Below, one piece after another: positions 1 to 6,603 of a DNA stretch of 8,294 nt. The stretch lies in NCBI GenBank assembly GCA_937952445.1, contig CALGAA010000015.1:1-8294 (forward strand), written 5' to 3'. Source of the stretch: an uncultured Bacteroidota bacterium. Lineage in GTDB: Bacteria > Bacteroidota > Bacteroidia > Chitinophagales > Saprospiraceae. The translations under genes were made by a program, and so were the position numbers. Within the stretch, counting starts at the first letter, position 1. Each line of letters begins with the position of its first letter. A model generated the notes under the pieces. It was not told where the DNA came from. It saw only the letters and a program-made list of their open reading frames with translations, and made no database searches.

Positions 1-1819
1 CGTACAGCGGTACCACGGTACCCGGCATCATCCATCGAACCGCCGGACCGGAAGTCTCGGCAAAAAAGCTTTGTCCCCACCGGTCAAAGGCTATCCCCCA
101 GGGATTGGGAATCGAAAGCTGAGCGATGCGGTATAGTTTTTTCTGTTGTGGAGCGTAGCGATAAAATCCGCCATTGGTGGCCCGGACAGGACCATAGGAG
201 GTTTCGACATTGGTGTGGAGAAATACCCCTTCACCCATGTAGATCGCGCCGGATGGATCCGCTGTATAGGCGCTGTGGGCGTGATGGGTATCGTGGTCGT
301 CAAAACCACTGAGCAATATCGTGCTGGTATCTGCGACGTCATCGCCATCAAGATCTGTATACAATTTGAGATTGGTACCTTGGGACACGTACACCCCTTC
401 CGCTGCCAATTCAAACCCTACCGGCAAATGCAGACTGTCTGCAAATACGATCAAATTATCGGCTTTTCCATCATTGTCGTTATCTTCCAGGATGAGGATT
501 TTATCATCTGGCCTGGCATCCCCGGGTTTGTAATGGGGGTACGAGGGCATGACGGCCACCCACAGCCGTCCTTTATTGTCAAATGTCATCTGGACGGGAT
601 TGGCCAGTTCGGGAAAGTCCTCTTCGGAGGCGAACAGTTCGACTTTATATCCCGGCGCTGTTCGTAAAGCTCCGACAGCGTCATCTCCGTATAAATAATC
701 GATTTGCTGTCCTTCCAGTGCGGGGGTGTAGTTGGTTTGGACTTCGGGTAATTTTCGGGTCCGGGCATCTGCAGCGGCCAGGTCCATTTGTCTGCCTTCC
801 GATGCTGCTATCCAAATAGCAGTATCCCGAATCGCGGTCATCTGGCGAATTTTTTCGATCTCATAGGGGTAATTGTCCGGACCAAACGGATCATACCGCC
901 GACCGTAGGCATGTACACCATTCGGTATTTTGATGTCGTTGTGCCACATCCAGTTTTTTTCTTTTACAGCCCGGTGGATTAGTTCTTCCCGGCCGGAAGC
1001 TGTTCTGCGTGTCTTACCGAATATTTCATCTGTCAAAAATGTGCCAAATTGACGATATGCCTTGTCGGTTAACTGACTGCCGTCTATGGTCATCGGTGCA
1101 TCGGTGTCGGCATACCATTGTTTGGATGGGGTAAATGCATCTACGAACAGCACATGCATGGAATCCGCTACTTCCCTCATGGCTTCGGTGTACATTTTGA
1201 GGTTTTCGTTCTCCTGAACACCATCGGGGACATCCATTTGATCCGATAAATCTTCAAAGGCAATGGGTGAAACCAATACGAGTTGGGTAGTGGTATCCCC
1301 ATTGTAATTCATGGATTTGGTATGATCGATAAATGCTTGAAGTTCTGCTTTGAAATTTTCCAAACCGGATTCCCCGGCAAAGGATTCGTTGTACCCGAAA
1401 AAAGCGATGATCAGGTCGGCTTGTAAATTCGTAATCCACTCATCTTCTGTAGGAAAATGCCCGATGCTGCCCGAGGGATTGGCGTTGACCGTTTGGAATT
1501 TTTCTGCTCCCGGGAACGCCCACGGAGAATTCCGACTGGAATGGGGTCGAAATCCAGGCGTATTCCCCGGATCACACATATTCCGTATAAAGAGATTTTT
1601 CTCCGGGTATCGAACGTGCATTTCGGTTTCAAAATGGCCGTAATTCATCATCCTGGACCCCAGGTTGTTCCCGATCAGCACGATGCTCATATTGTCGCTA
1701 ACCGGAATTCGTCCCTGCTCATCCTTTTGGCATCCGGCCAGAAATACCGTCAATACAAATCCAAGTATACCGTATACCCGGATCTTTTGCCGGAAAGCTT
1801 TACAAGCTATGAATTTCAT
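1..1819 (-). CDS. Lipoprotein with degenerate SGNH domain and dehydrogenase-type beta-propeller (5' part; runs off left edge)
   Basis: The frame is open from an ATG at 1817-1819 to the window edge, giving 606 residues with no stop. Residues 1-30 form a lipoprotein signal peptide with lipobox LAGC (C30 would be lipidated), so the mature protein should be anchored in a membrane. Residues 45-265 resemble an SGNH/GDSL hydrolase-like domain: strand VLIGNN (47-52), RNSPWAFPG (96-104), FFGYNES (140-146) and DGSQLTDKAY (246-255). The usual catalytic Ser and His are absent there. A linker with HNDIKIPNGVHAYG (293-306) and IEKIRQMTAIRD (321-332) follows, as in large PVC-type heme-binding proteins. From about residue 387 a beta-propeller of the membrane-bound/sorbosone dehydrogenase type begins: GRLWVAV (417-423), a calcium-loop-like DNDNDGKAD (446-454), and NPWGIAFDRWGQ near the edge. 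Relatives usually continue into HEAT repeats and a CxxCH cytochrome domain, which would lie outside the window. Substrate unknown; an oxidoreductase role on sugars is inferred from the family only. Confidence 0.85.
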   Translation of the reverse strand, partial: MKFIACKAFRQKIRVYGILGFVLTVFLAGCQKDEQGRIPVSDNMSIVLIGNNLGSRMMNYGHFETEMHVRYPEKNLFIRNMCDPGNTPGFRPHSSRNSPWAFPGAEKFQTVNANPSGSIGHFPTEDEWITNLQADLIIAFFGYNESFAGESGLENFKAELQAFIDHTKSMNYNGDTTTQLVLVSPIAFEDLSDQMDVPDGVQENENLKMYTEAMREVADSMHVLFVDAFTPSKQWYADTDAPMTIDGSQLTDKAYRQFGTFLTDEIFGKTRRTASGREELIHRAVKEKNWMWHNDIKIPNGVHAYGRRYDPFGPDNYPYEIEKIRQMTAIRDTAIWIAASEGRQMDLAAADARTRKLPEVQTNYTPALEGQQIDYLYGDDAVGALRTAPGYKVELFASEEDFPELANPVQMTFDNKGRLWVAVMPSYPHYKPGDARPDDKILILEDNDNDGKADNLIVFADSLHLPVGFELAAEGVYVSQGTNLKLYTDLDGDDVADTSTILLSGFDDHDTHHAHSAYTADPSGAIYMGEGVFLHTNVETSYGPVRATNGGFYRYAPQQKKLYRIAQLSIPNPWGIAFDRWGQSFFAETSGPAVRWMMPGTVVPLY

Positions 1820-1822
1820 ATT

Positions 1823-1924
1823 TTAAATTTGTAATTCCTTTTGTTTGATCTTTGATGTCAGCGGCATTGGCCAGGCAACCTCACCATAATTGTTATAATG
1901 GTGTCCATGTAGTGCATCGGTCAT
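1823..1924 (-). CDS. Possible 33-residue small ORF directly upstream of, and in frame with, the lipoprotein gene
   Basis: ATG at 1922-1924 and TAA at 1823-1825 give a 33-residue peptide beginning MTDALHGHHYNNYGEVAW. The stop-free stretch extends further upstream to 1960 (reading DENESARCVTNL before the Met), where TAG at 1961-1963 closes it. Only TAA plus one AAT codon separate it from the lipoprotein ATG, and the two share a reading frame. It could be a translated leader coupled to the downstream gene, the C-terminal remnant of a decayed gene, or chance: an open stretch of 46 codons is not rare. I recognise no family. An imperfect inverted repeat lies inside it. Confidence 0.3.
   Translation of the reverse strand: MTDALHGHHYNNYGEVAWPMPLTSKIKQKELQI
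1882..1903. repeat. Imperfect inverted repeat upstream of the lipoprotein gene
   Basis: Arms CACCAT (1882-1887) and ATGGTG (1898-1903) are perfectly complementary around a 10-base AT-rich centre. After one mismatch, two further pairs could extend the stem. It lies about 63 bp upstream of the lipoprotein ATG and inside the small upstream ORF. An operator-like site or mRNA hairpin is possible; nothing else supports it. Confidence 0.3.
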
Positions 1925-2172
1925 TAAATTTGTGACACATCTGGCGGATTCATTTTCGTCCTATTTTTTTCATTTAAAGCCTAATATAGCTCAGACTATA
2001 CGCAGTTAAGCTTCTTCGATACGACATATAATAACCTCGTCAAACCTATCCGAACTCAATACCCGGCGCACTTGGGCATCAGCATCCAGCTATTTGTTCG
2101 CTGTTGGTATTACCACTTTGCTAAATGTATAAAAAAGCTTTCAAATTCCTTACCTACTATTACATATGTTTT

Positions 2173-2343
2173 TTAAGACCCGGATGGAGGTAGTGGGTTG
2201 AGACGGAGGTCGAAGATGAATTGGATGCTGTCAGGGGTTTGATCGGGTTCCTGAATAATATAATGTCGCAGCTCAGAAGCATTGTATGCCGGATCTGACG
2301 TAGTTATCTCCCCTCCATGGACGAGTACTTTGTACAAAAACAC
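2173..2343 (-). pseudogene. Possible C-terminal remnant of a lost gene (about 56 residues, no ATG)
   Basis: On the minus strand a frame is open from a TAA at 2371-2373 to a TAA at 2173-2175. The only candidate start is a GTG at 2341-2343; there is no Met codon in the frame. From the GTG it reads VFLYKVLVHGGEITTSD, then later RHYIIQEPDQTPDSIQFIF and an end at LPPSGS. The alternation of hydrophobic and polar residues is protein-like, but no family is recognised and no ribosome binding site is visible. Upstream sequence becomes AT-rich at once, so if this was ever coding it is a truncated tail. A chance open frame is a real alternative. Confidence 0.25.
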
Positions 2344-2416
2344 CCGACTCCCTGTTCTGTTATCGTCATTTTATTTATATTGGCATGAATCTTAACAATC
2401 CTTCAAACGAACCGAA

Positions 2417-3655
2417 ATGAAAATCATGCCATTTTATATAACCATCGCACAACAGCATACGGATCGGAAATTTATTTCTACTTACGGTATTTCAAAATAT
2501 TTCAGGAATACCATACTGGGGGCGCTTTTACTGCTGATATCTTTCGGTACTCAGGCACAGGAGAATCCGATCTCGTTCGAAAAACATGTTCTCACTACCA
2601 GTTTTTATTCAGAGGGGGTCGCCATCGGAGATGTCAATCAGGATGGTCAGCTCGATGTCATTTCCGGTGCATTTTGGTATGAAGCCCCGGACTGGACACC
2701 CCACGAGATTATGGCACCAAAGGAATTTGATAAATCCAAAACCTACAGCAATTCGTTCCTGAATTTCGCAATGGACGTCAATCAGGATGGCTGGATTGAT
2801 TTGATTCGGGTTGACTGGCCCGGACAATCGGTCGTTTGGCACGAAAATCCGCAAAACCAATCCGGACACTGGAAGGAGCACCTGATCCATGACCACCAGG
2901 GCAATGAGAGTCCCCGACACGTTGATGTCAATGGTGATGGACGCAAAGACATCGTATGCAATGACCCGGAGCGCAAACAAATCATATGGCTGGAAGCCCC
3001 GTCGGAAAAAGGGGATACCCAGTGGAAAAAACACATCATCAGTAAAAAGGAGGGCATTCCCGGAACCCACCAGTATACGCACGGTCTGGGTGTAGCTGAC
3101 CTCAATTACGATGGACGGATGGACGTGATCATCAATAAAGGATGGTGGGAAGGTCCGGAGGATCCTACCCTGGAAGAATGGACTTTTCACCCTGTTGATT
3201 TTGGGCCAGATTGTGCTCAAATGCACGTGTATGATGTCGATGGAGACGGGGATCCGGATGTGATTAGTTCATCTGCGCACGATTATGGAATATGGTGGTA
3301 CGAACAAAAAGTTCAATTGGACAATTCCGTTCAATGGATTCAGCACACCATCGATAAAACATTCTCTCAGACCCACAGCCTGGTTTTCACGGATTTAAAT
3401 GAAGATGGTCACCCGGACCTGATCACGGGGAAAAGGCATTTTGCGCACAATGGACACGATCCGGGAGGAATGGATCCTGCTGTCGTGTATTGGTACGAAT
3501 TTGTGCCGGGAATTTTTCCACAATGGATCCCTCATCAAATCGACGACGATTCCGGAGTAGGGCTCAATCATGTTGTGAAGGACATCAACGGGGATGGGAA
3601 GAAAGATATCGTTACAGCAAATAAGAATGGTGTTTTTGTGTTTTTGCAGAAGTGA
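2417..3655 (+). CDS. Exported VCBS/FG-GAP repeat protein, seven-bladed beta-propeller
   Basis: A 412-residue protein ending in TGA at 3653-3655. A hydrophobic segment at 31-46 (TILGALLLLISFG) followed by TQAQ suggests signal-peptide cleavage near residue 48. The n-region of about 30 residues is unusually long, but no Met lies closer to the core than M4, so the ATG at 2417 or 2426 must be used. Seven calcium-loop motifs DxNxDGxxD or close variants begin at residues 72, 120, 170, 228, 273, 326 and 389 (for example DVNQDGQLD, DVDGDGDPD, DINGDGKKD), spaced 45-63 residues apart. Each is followed by a hydrophobic strand and often by a W/Y-rich segment such as WYEAP, WLEAP or WWYE. This is the FG-GAP/VCBS propeller pattern, and seven copies fit one complete propeller. 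No catalytic domain, lipobox or T9SS sorting tail is visible. Such proteins are usually extracellular binding or adhesion modules; the ligand is unknown. The neighbour downstream is convergent, so it is probably transcribed alone. Confidence 0.9.
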   Translation: MKIMPFYITIAQQHTDRKFISTYGISKYFRNTILGALLLLISFGTQAQENPISFEKHVLTTSFYSEGVAIGDVNQDGQLDVISGAFWYEAPDWTPHEIMAPKEFDKSKTYSNSFLNFAMDVNQDGWIDLIRVDWPGQSVVWHENPQNQSGHWKEHLIHDHQGNESPRHVDVNGDGRKDIVCNDPERKQIIWLEAPSEKGDTQWKKHIISKKEGIPGTHQYTHGLGVADLNYDGRMDVIINKGWWEGPEDPTLEEWTFHPVDFGPDCAQMHVYDVDGDGDPDVISSSAHDYGIWWYEQKVQLDNSVQWIQHTIDKTFSQTHSLVFTDLNEDGHPDLITGKRHFAHNGHDPGGMDPAVVYWYEFVPGIFPQWIPHQIDDDSGVGLNHVVKDINGDGKKDIVTANKNGVFVFLQK

Positions 3656-3760
3656 CCACTATTTTGAGGTGGCGGGGTCATAAATAATTGCACAAATCCA
3701 TTGGGTAGCCGACGAGTAAGGCAATTTTATTTTTCACATATATCATTTACAAGCTCACTC

Positions 3761-5101
3761 CTATGAACCTGAGCTAACTACATTTTTCCCTCGCTGAAGA
3801 TCAAAGCAAATCCAGGTTTCCCGGCCGTCGGAATACCAACTATTGGATTTTAACTGATCCAATGTAGGGACACGGATCAATGGGATTTCCCCGTCTCCAT
3901 TTTGAAGGGAGACATTCCTGAATGTCCTGGAGGTCCGGACCGTAAAATCAGTGGTAGCAAATGGAGCTGTGAATTCTATACGGGTTGGGTGTGTACCGAC
4001 TTTTGTATATTCTTTGGCTGCCCAATAGCGGGCAATTTCACTAAGTTTCATCCAGTTCAAATGGCCGTACTTTTCCTGAAGACGATTGACCACGGTTTTA
4101 AATATATTGAACCCGAGCCTGTCCCCGTTGTAGTAGATGCCAGGCCAATGGCATACCATGATGGCTGGTTCGCCGGAATCGATGACATCCACCATCCGTC
4201 CAGTGGACAAATCTTCGGTGATAAAGCGGTCCGGATCACCGGGCGTTAAGCCATCCCATCCCCCAAACCAATCGCCCGTGCATCCGATTATGTGGACCGA
4301 ACAACTGGGATTATTTCCGTTTAGATCCCGGCCGTCGCTTACCTGAGGAGCCACGCTATGATCGAGGGTGGTGAAGAGGTCACGGAAATAATGCGCTACT
4401 TCAGCACCATAGACTTCTCCCACCGCCATTTGGGTTGCTTTTGCCAGGTTGGGAATGTTTTGAGAAGCAAAGCCACCCGGTGTCGTAACTCCTTCACAAT
4501 AAAGATCGGTGTCTTTTAAAATTTGAAGTGCATAGGCGAGGTATTCGCCCAATTCATCCGCTGATCGGTTTTGACTCCATTCCCAATTTTCCATATAATC
4601 CGGCGTGGCATCGGGATAAGGTAATCCGGTTTTGATGTCGATCACCCGGGTGTGACTGATCATTTCGGGATGGATGTCCCAATTGGGTTGCGCTTTTTCC
4701 CGAATCAGCCGGATCGACTTTTCCAATTCTTTGGTGGTCCATCCCGGAATAAATCGATTCAGCCAACCTGTACAGGCAGGATAGGGCACCATGCTGTATT
4801 TCCCCTTTACTCCATGAGATTCACACCAATCCAAAAATTCGTTTACAAAAGAATCGGGGATTTCGCGGGGCAGTTTCCGCCAGTCCTGCGTGTAATTGTC
4901 GGGAAAAACTTCCTGGAATTGAGGAATGCCGTAATGTGCCAAATTGACCAGGGCAGTGCTATCGTCGATTATAAAACTGATCGGTACCCGGTTGCGCGGA
5001 TTGAGGATTTCTAAAGTTTCGGAAACTTCTTGTTTCCATGGATTCATGGCCAATCCACCTGCCAGGGCTGCGGACTGTCTTACAAAAGATCGTCGGTGCA
5101 T
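3761..5101 (-). CDS. Tat-like exported polysaccharide-deacetylase-like protein
   Basis: A 446-residue protein from ATG 5099-5101 to the TAG just past VVSSGS. The N-terminus MHRRSFVRQSAALAGG fits a twin-arginine signal (RRxF then a short Ala/Gly-rich core), so export of a folded, possibly metal-bearing protein is likely. Residues 38-56 (PISFIIDDSTALVNLAHYG) resemble the first strand and Asp pair of the NodB/polysaccharide deacetylase barrel, with D46-D47 as candidate metal ligand and base. WDIHPEMISHT (141-151) occupies the place of the His motif but does not match canonical H-S/T-x-x-H. TTPGGF (206-211) resembles the later Pro-Gly motif, and VCHWPGIYYNG (316-326) carries a third conserved-looking His. 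The last 80 residues look beta-rich and may be a separate sandwich domain. I infer a secreted carbohydrate-esterase-type fold; the reaction is not shown. It converges with the VCBS gene and is divergent from the unknown gene at 5549, across a long AT-rich spacer. Confidence 0.65.
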   Translation of the reverse strand: MHRRSFVRQSAALAGGLAMNPWKQEVSETLEILNPRNRVPISFIIDDSTALVNLAHYGIPQFQEVFPDNYTQDWRKLPREIPDSFVNEFLDWCESHGVKGKYSMVPYPACTGWLNRFIPGWTTKELEKSIRLIREKAQPNWDIHPEMISHTRVIDIKTGLPYPDATPDYMENWEWSQNRSADELGEYLAYALQILKDTDLYCEGVTTPGGFASQNIPNLAKATQMAVGEVYGAEVAHYFRDLFTTLDHSVAPQVSDGRDLNGNNPSCSVHIIGCTGDWFGGWDGLTPGDPDRFITEDLSTGRMVDVIDSGEPAIMVCHWPGIYYNGDRLGFNIFKTVVNRLQEKYGHLNWMKLSEIARYWAAKEYTKVGTHPTRIEFTAPFATTDFTVRTSRTFRNVSLQNGDGEIPLIRVPTLDQLKSNSWYSDGRETWICFDLQRGKNVVSSGS

Positions 5102-5548
5102 CGTTGGAAAAGTTTTGATAAAATTAGAAAAAGATTAATAAAATAAAGGCGGGTGGTGGTAAAAAAGGTTGACTTTAATTCAAGAAATGAAAGTATGATT
5201 ATCATTAATGGCTGTACTTTGATATTTATAATTTGGATTGGCTGGCAAAATTTCTCAGGCTTATGATAAAGTTTTCCTTCTATGGTCTATGGAATAAGGA
5301 ATATTAGTTCTGAAAAGTAGGATAAGAATTGACATTTTTTAGTAGATACAAGACCTGCTTGAGGAGGGAAGCTCGGATTTAATATATTTATTTTGATTTT
5401 TCAAAAAATTGAAAATATACAACGGAAAAATGTTCAATAATAAGTATATTAAAGGGTTAGTGGGCGCTAAAAAGTATAATATTCTGACTGAAAGTTAAAA
5501 ATTCTAATGCGTCTGAAATAATTTTAACCTACTAAACAAATAAAACAC
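5102..5548. promoter_or_regulatory. AT-rich divergent intergenic region of about 450 bp, no gene seen
   Basis: The spacer separates the minus-strand deacetylase-like gene from the plus-strand gene at 5549 and should hold both promoters. It is clearly more AT-rich than the flanking genes and has stops in all frames at short intervals. The leader before 5549 (ACTAAACAAATAAAACAC) is A-rich without a Shine-Dalgarno, as is usual in Bacteroidota. No convincing TTG/TAnnTTTG promoter pair was found by eye. A perfect inverted repeat lies at 5398-5415. The spacer is long for two simple promoters, so an unannotated small RNA cannot be excluded. Confidence 0.5.
5398..5415. repeat. Perfect 7-4-7 inverted repeat in AT-rich spacer
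   Basis: TTTTCAA (5398-5404), spacer AAAA, TTGAAAA (5409-5415): both arms are exact reverse complements. It lies 133 bp upstream of the gene at 5549 and about 300 bp upstream of the minus-strand gene starting at 5101. The dyad could bind a dimeric regulator; as an A/T-only stem apart from two G-C pairs it would be a weak terminator. In such AT-rich DNA chance is plausible. Confidence 0.35.
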
Positions 5549-6547
5549 ATGACATTTATGTACAATTCCGTACCTGACGGGTGGATCGGCGGATTCGCAC
5601 AGTCCAACCCAAAATTTGCTTACCCAGATCCCAATCTCAATTCTTTACCTATGTTGGGAAACATGGACAACATTTCATTGCTTTCCAGACAGCAAGGGGT
5701 TAAATGGCCCGAATTTAGCTGGAATACGGAACCTGGCCAGGCGAATCCCAAACGTTGTTTTCAAATGTTTGCCCCCTATATTTCCCGGTTGGGATACAAC
5801 AACAAAGGGAGGGTATATTCCATCATTTGTCCGCAACAAGGCGTGTGGATCCGGGATAAAATTTGCCTCAATGTCGAAGTTACGGTTACCGGGCAAAGAG
5901 GTTGGGTGGATGAAAATACCCGTGAACTGGCAGCCGATATGACGGTGGAGGGTCAGATTTGGTTCAGCCCCAGGCAAGGGATTTTCGGCCAATTGATCTG
6001 GGCCTTGATGGAAAATAGCCGCCACAAATTTCCATTGACAAAAGCTCGCGCAATAAAAGTCTCTACCCATAAACCGGGGGATCCGGAACAACCTATTTTT
6101 CCAGTACGAAAAGGAGAGGCTTCCGGATTTGAAAGTCCTGAGTTTGCCCGACACGAAAACGAAGCCTGGACGGTAGGAAATGTAGAGGTAGAGATTGGTC
6201 CCATTCAAGAAACCGATGATCCGGTAGTGAACGCCTTTAATCACCTGGTTATGGATGTCTTTAACGTGGCATCCGGAAATATGCTGAGTCCTGGAAATGT
6301 CCTTTCATGGAATGTCTGGTTTACCGAACCCAAGCTTGTCAACCAGGAGGCCTGGCGGACTCATGCGGAGCGGTGGCGGAAATCCATCGATACCCACCAC
6401 GGATCTCCACACGGCGAGGGCACCATTCCCAGGTATTTCGACGGGACTCCTTTCTCTGTTTTTAAGAGTGAACTTCAGGCGTCTGAGGCTAAACTCATGG
6501 AATTTGTGAAAGGGCACTACGCAGAAACCATCCAAATGTTGAGGTAG
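5549..6547 (+). CDS. Conserved-looking protein of unknown function, Trp-rich, probably cytoplasmic
   Basis: A 332-residue protein from ATG 5549 (alternative Met at 5558) to TAG 6545-6547; an in-frame TAA at 5525-5527 rules out a longer start. I do not recognise the family. There is no signal peptide, membrane segment or lipobox. Residues 1-60 are rich in Pro, Gly, Asn and aromatic residues (PDGWIGGFAQSNPKFAYPDP). Residues 85-155 alternate hydrophobic and polar residues as in a beta-sheet (GRVYSIICPQ, KICLNVEVTVTGQ, DMTVEGQIWFS). Residues 207-260 give more strands (WTVGNVEVEIGP, VLSWNVWFTEP). The last 30 residues (SELQASEAKLMEFVKGHYAE) look helical. It has 12 Trp and three Cys, and His-rich DTHHGSPHGEG at 281-291 could bind metal. 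This suggests a beta-sandwich or lipocalin-like ligand-binding core, which is inference. It stands alone on its strand between two minus-strand genes, so context does not fix its role. Confidence 0.85.
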   Translation: MTFMYNSVPDGWIGGFAQSNPKFAYPDPNLNSLPMLGNMDNISLLSRQQGVKWPEFSWNTEPGQANPKRCFQMFAPYISRLGYNNKGRVYSIICPQQGVWIRDKICLNVEVTVTGQRGWVDENTRELAADMTVEGQIWFSPRQGIFGQLIWALMENSRHKFPLTKARAIKVSTHKPGDPEQPIFPVRKGEASGFESPEFARHENEAWTVGNVEVEIGPIQETDDPVVNAFNHLVMDVFNVASGNMLSPGNVLSWNVWFTEPKLVNQEAWRTHAERWRKSIDTHHGSPHGEGTIPRYFDGTPFSVFKSELQASEAKLMEFVKGHYAETIQMLR

Positions 6548-6603
6548 GAGGTTTTTATATTAATAAGCTGTCAAAAATAACCCGTGCACTTTGAAACCAC
6601 CTA
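6545..6603. repeat. Inverted repeat joining the stop codons of two convergent genes
   Basis: TAGGAGGTTT (6545-6554) and AAACCACCTA (6594-6603) can pair over 9 of 10 positions, with one central A-A mismatch and a 39-base loop. Each arm begins with the TAG stop of one of the converging genes. A bidirectional 3'-end structure is possible, but the loop is long and no strong T-run follows, so terminator function is weakly supported. Confidence 0.3.

Larger units (their letters stand above)
1820..2416. other. Spacer of about 600 bp between divergent genes, with possible decayed-gene fragments
   Basis: This stretch separates the minus-strand lipoprotein gene from the plus-strand VCBS gene, so both promoters should lie here. 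No full-length gene, tRNA or IS end was seen. On the minus strand there are three short stop-free stretches separated by stops and frame changes: 1823-1960, 2006-2089 (reading LDADAQVRRVLSSDRFDEV and ending EEA-stop) and 2173-2370. A TATATTGG at 2376-2383 is one base from the Bacteroidota -7 consensus TAnnTTTG and precedes the VCBS start by 33 bp, but no convincing -33 element sits at the right distance. I infer control sequence mixed with possibly degraded coding sequence. Confidence 0.5.

Noticed and set aside
146..667. Plus-strand open frame of 173 codons opposite the lipoprotein gene
   Set aside because: It is antisense to a frame with clear family motifs (GRLWVAV, NPWGIAFDRWGQ) and itself shows no recognisable domain or start context.
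1979..2012. TAGCTCAG box resembling a tRNA D-arm
   Set aside because: No matching T-arm (GGTTCGA-type), acceptor stem or anticodon stem lies at the right distance on either strand.
2127..2138. Minus-strand GCTTTTTTATAC, identical to 12 of the 15 bases of the lambda att core
   Set aside because: An AT-rich chance match: no integrase, no second att copy and no mobile-element genes nearby.
2327..2340. CTTTGTACAAAAA, similar to part of a Gateway attB site
   Set aside because: Only the short core matches, the flanks do not, and the surrounding sequence is natural genomic DNA.
2609..3226. Minus-strand open frame of 205 codons opposite the VCBS gene
   Set aside because: It is the antisense shadow of the repeated DxNxDG coding pattern, which yields a repetitive open reverse frame.
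3686..3726. AATTGC (3686-3691) and GCAATT (3721-3726) followed by a T-rich run, as a terminator between the convergent VCBS and deacetylase-like genes
   Set aside because: The stem is only 6 bp, mostly A-T, with a loop of about 29 bases; too weak to call.
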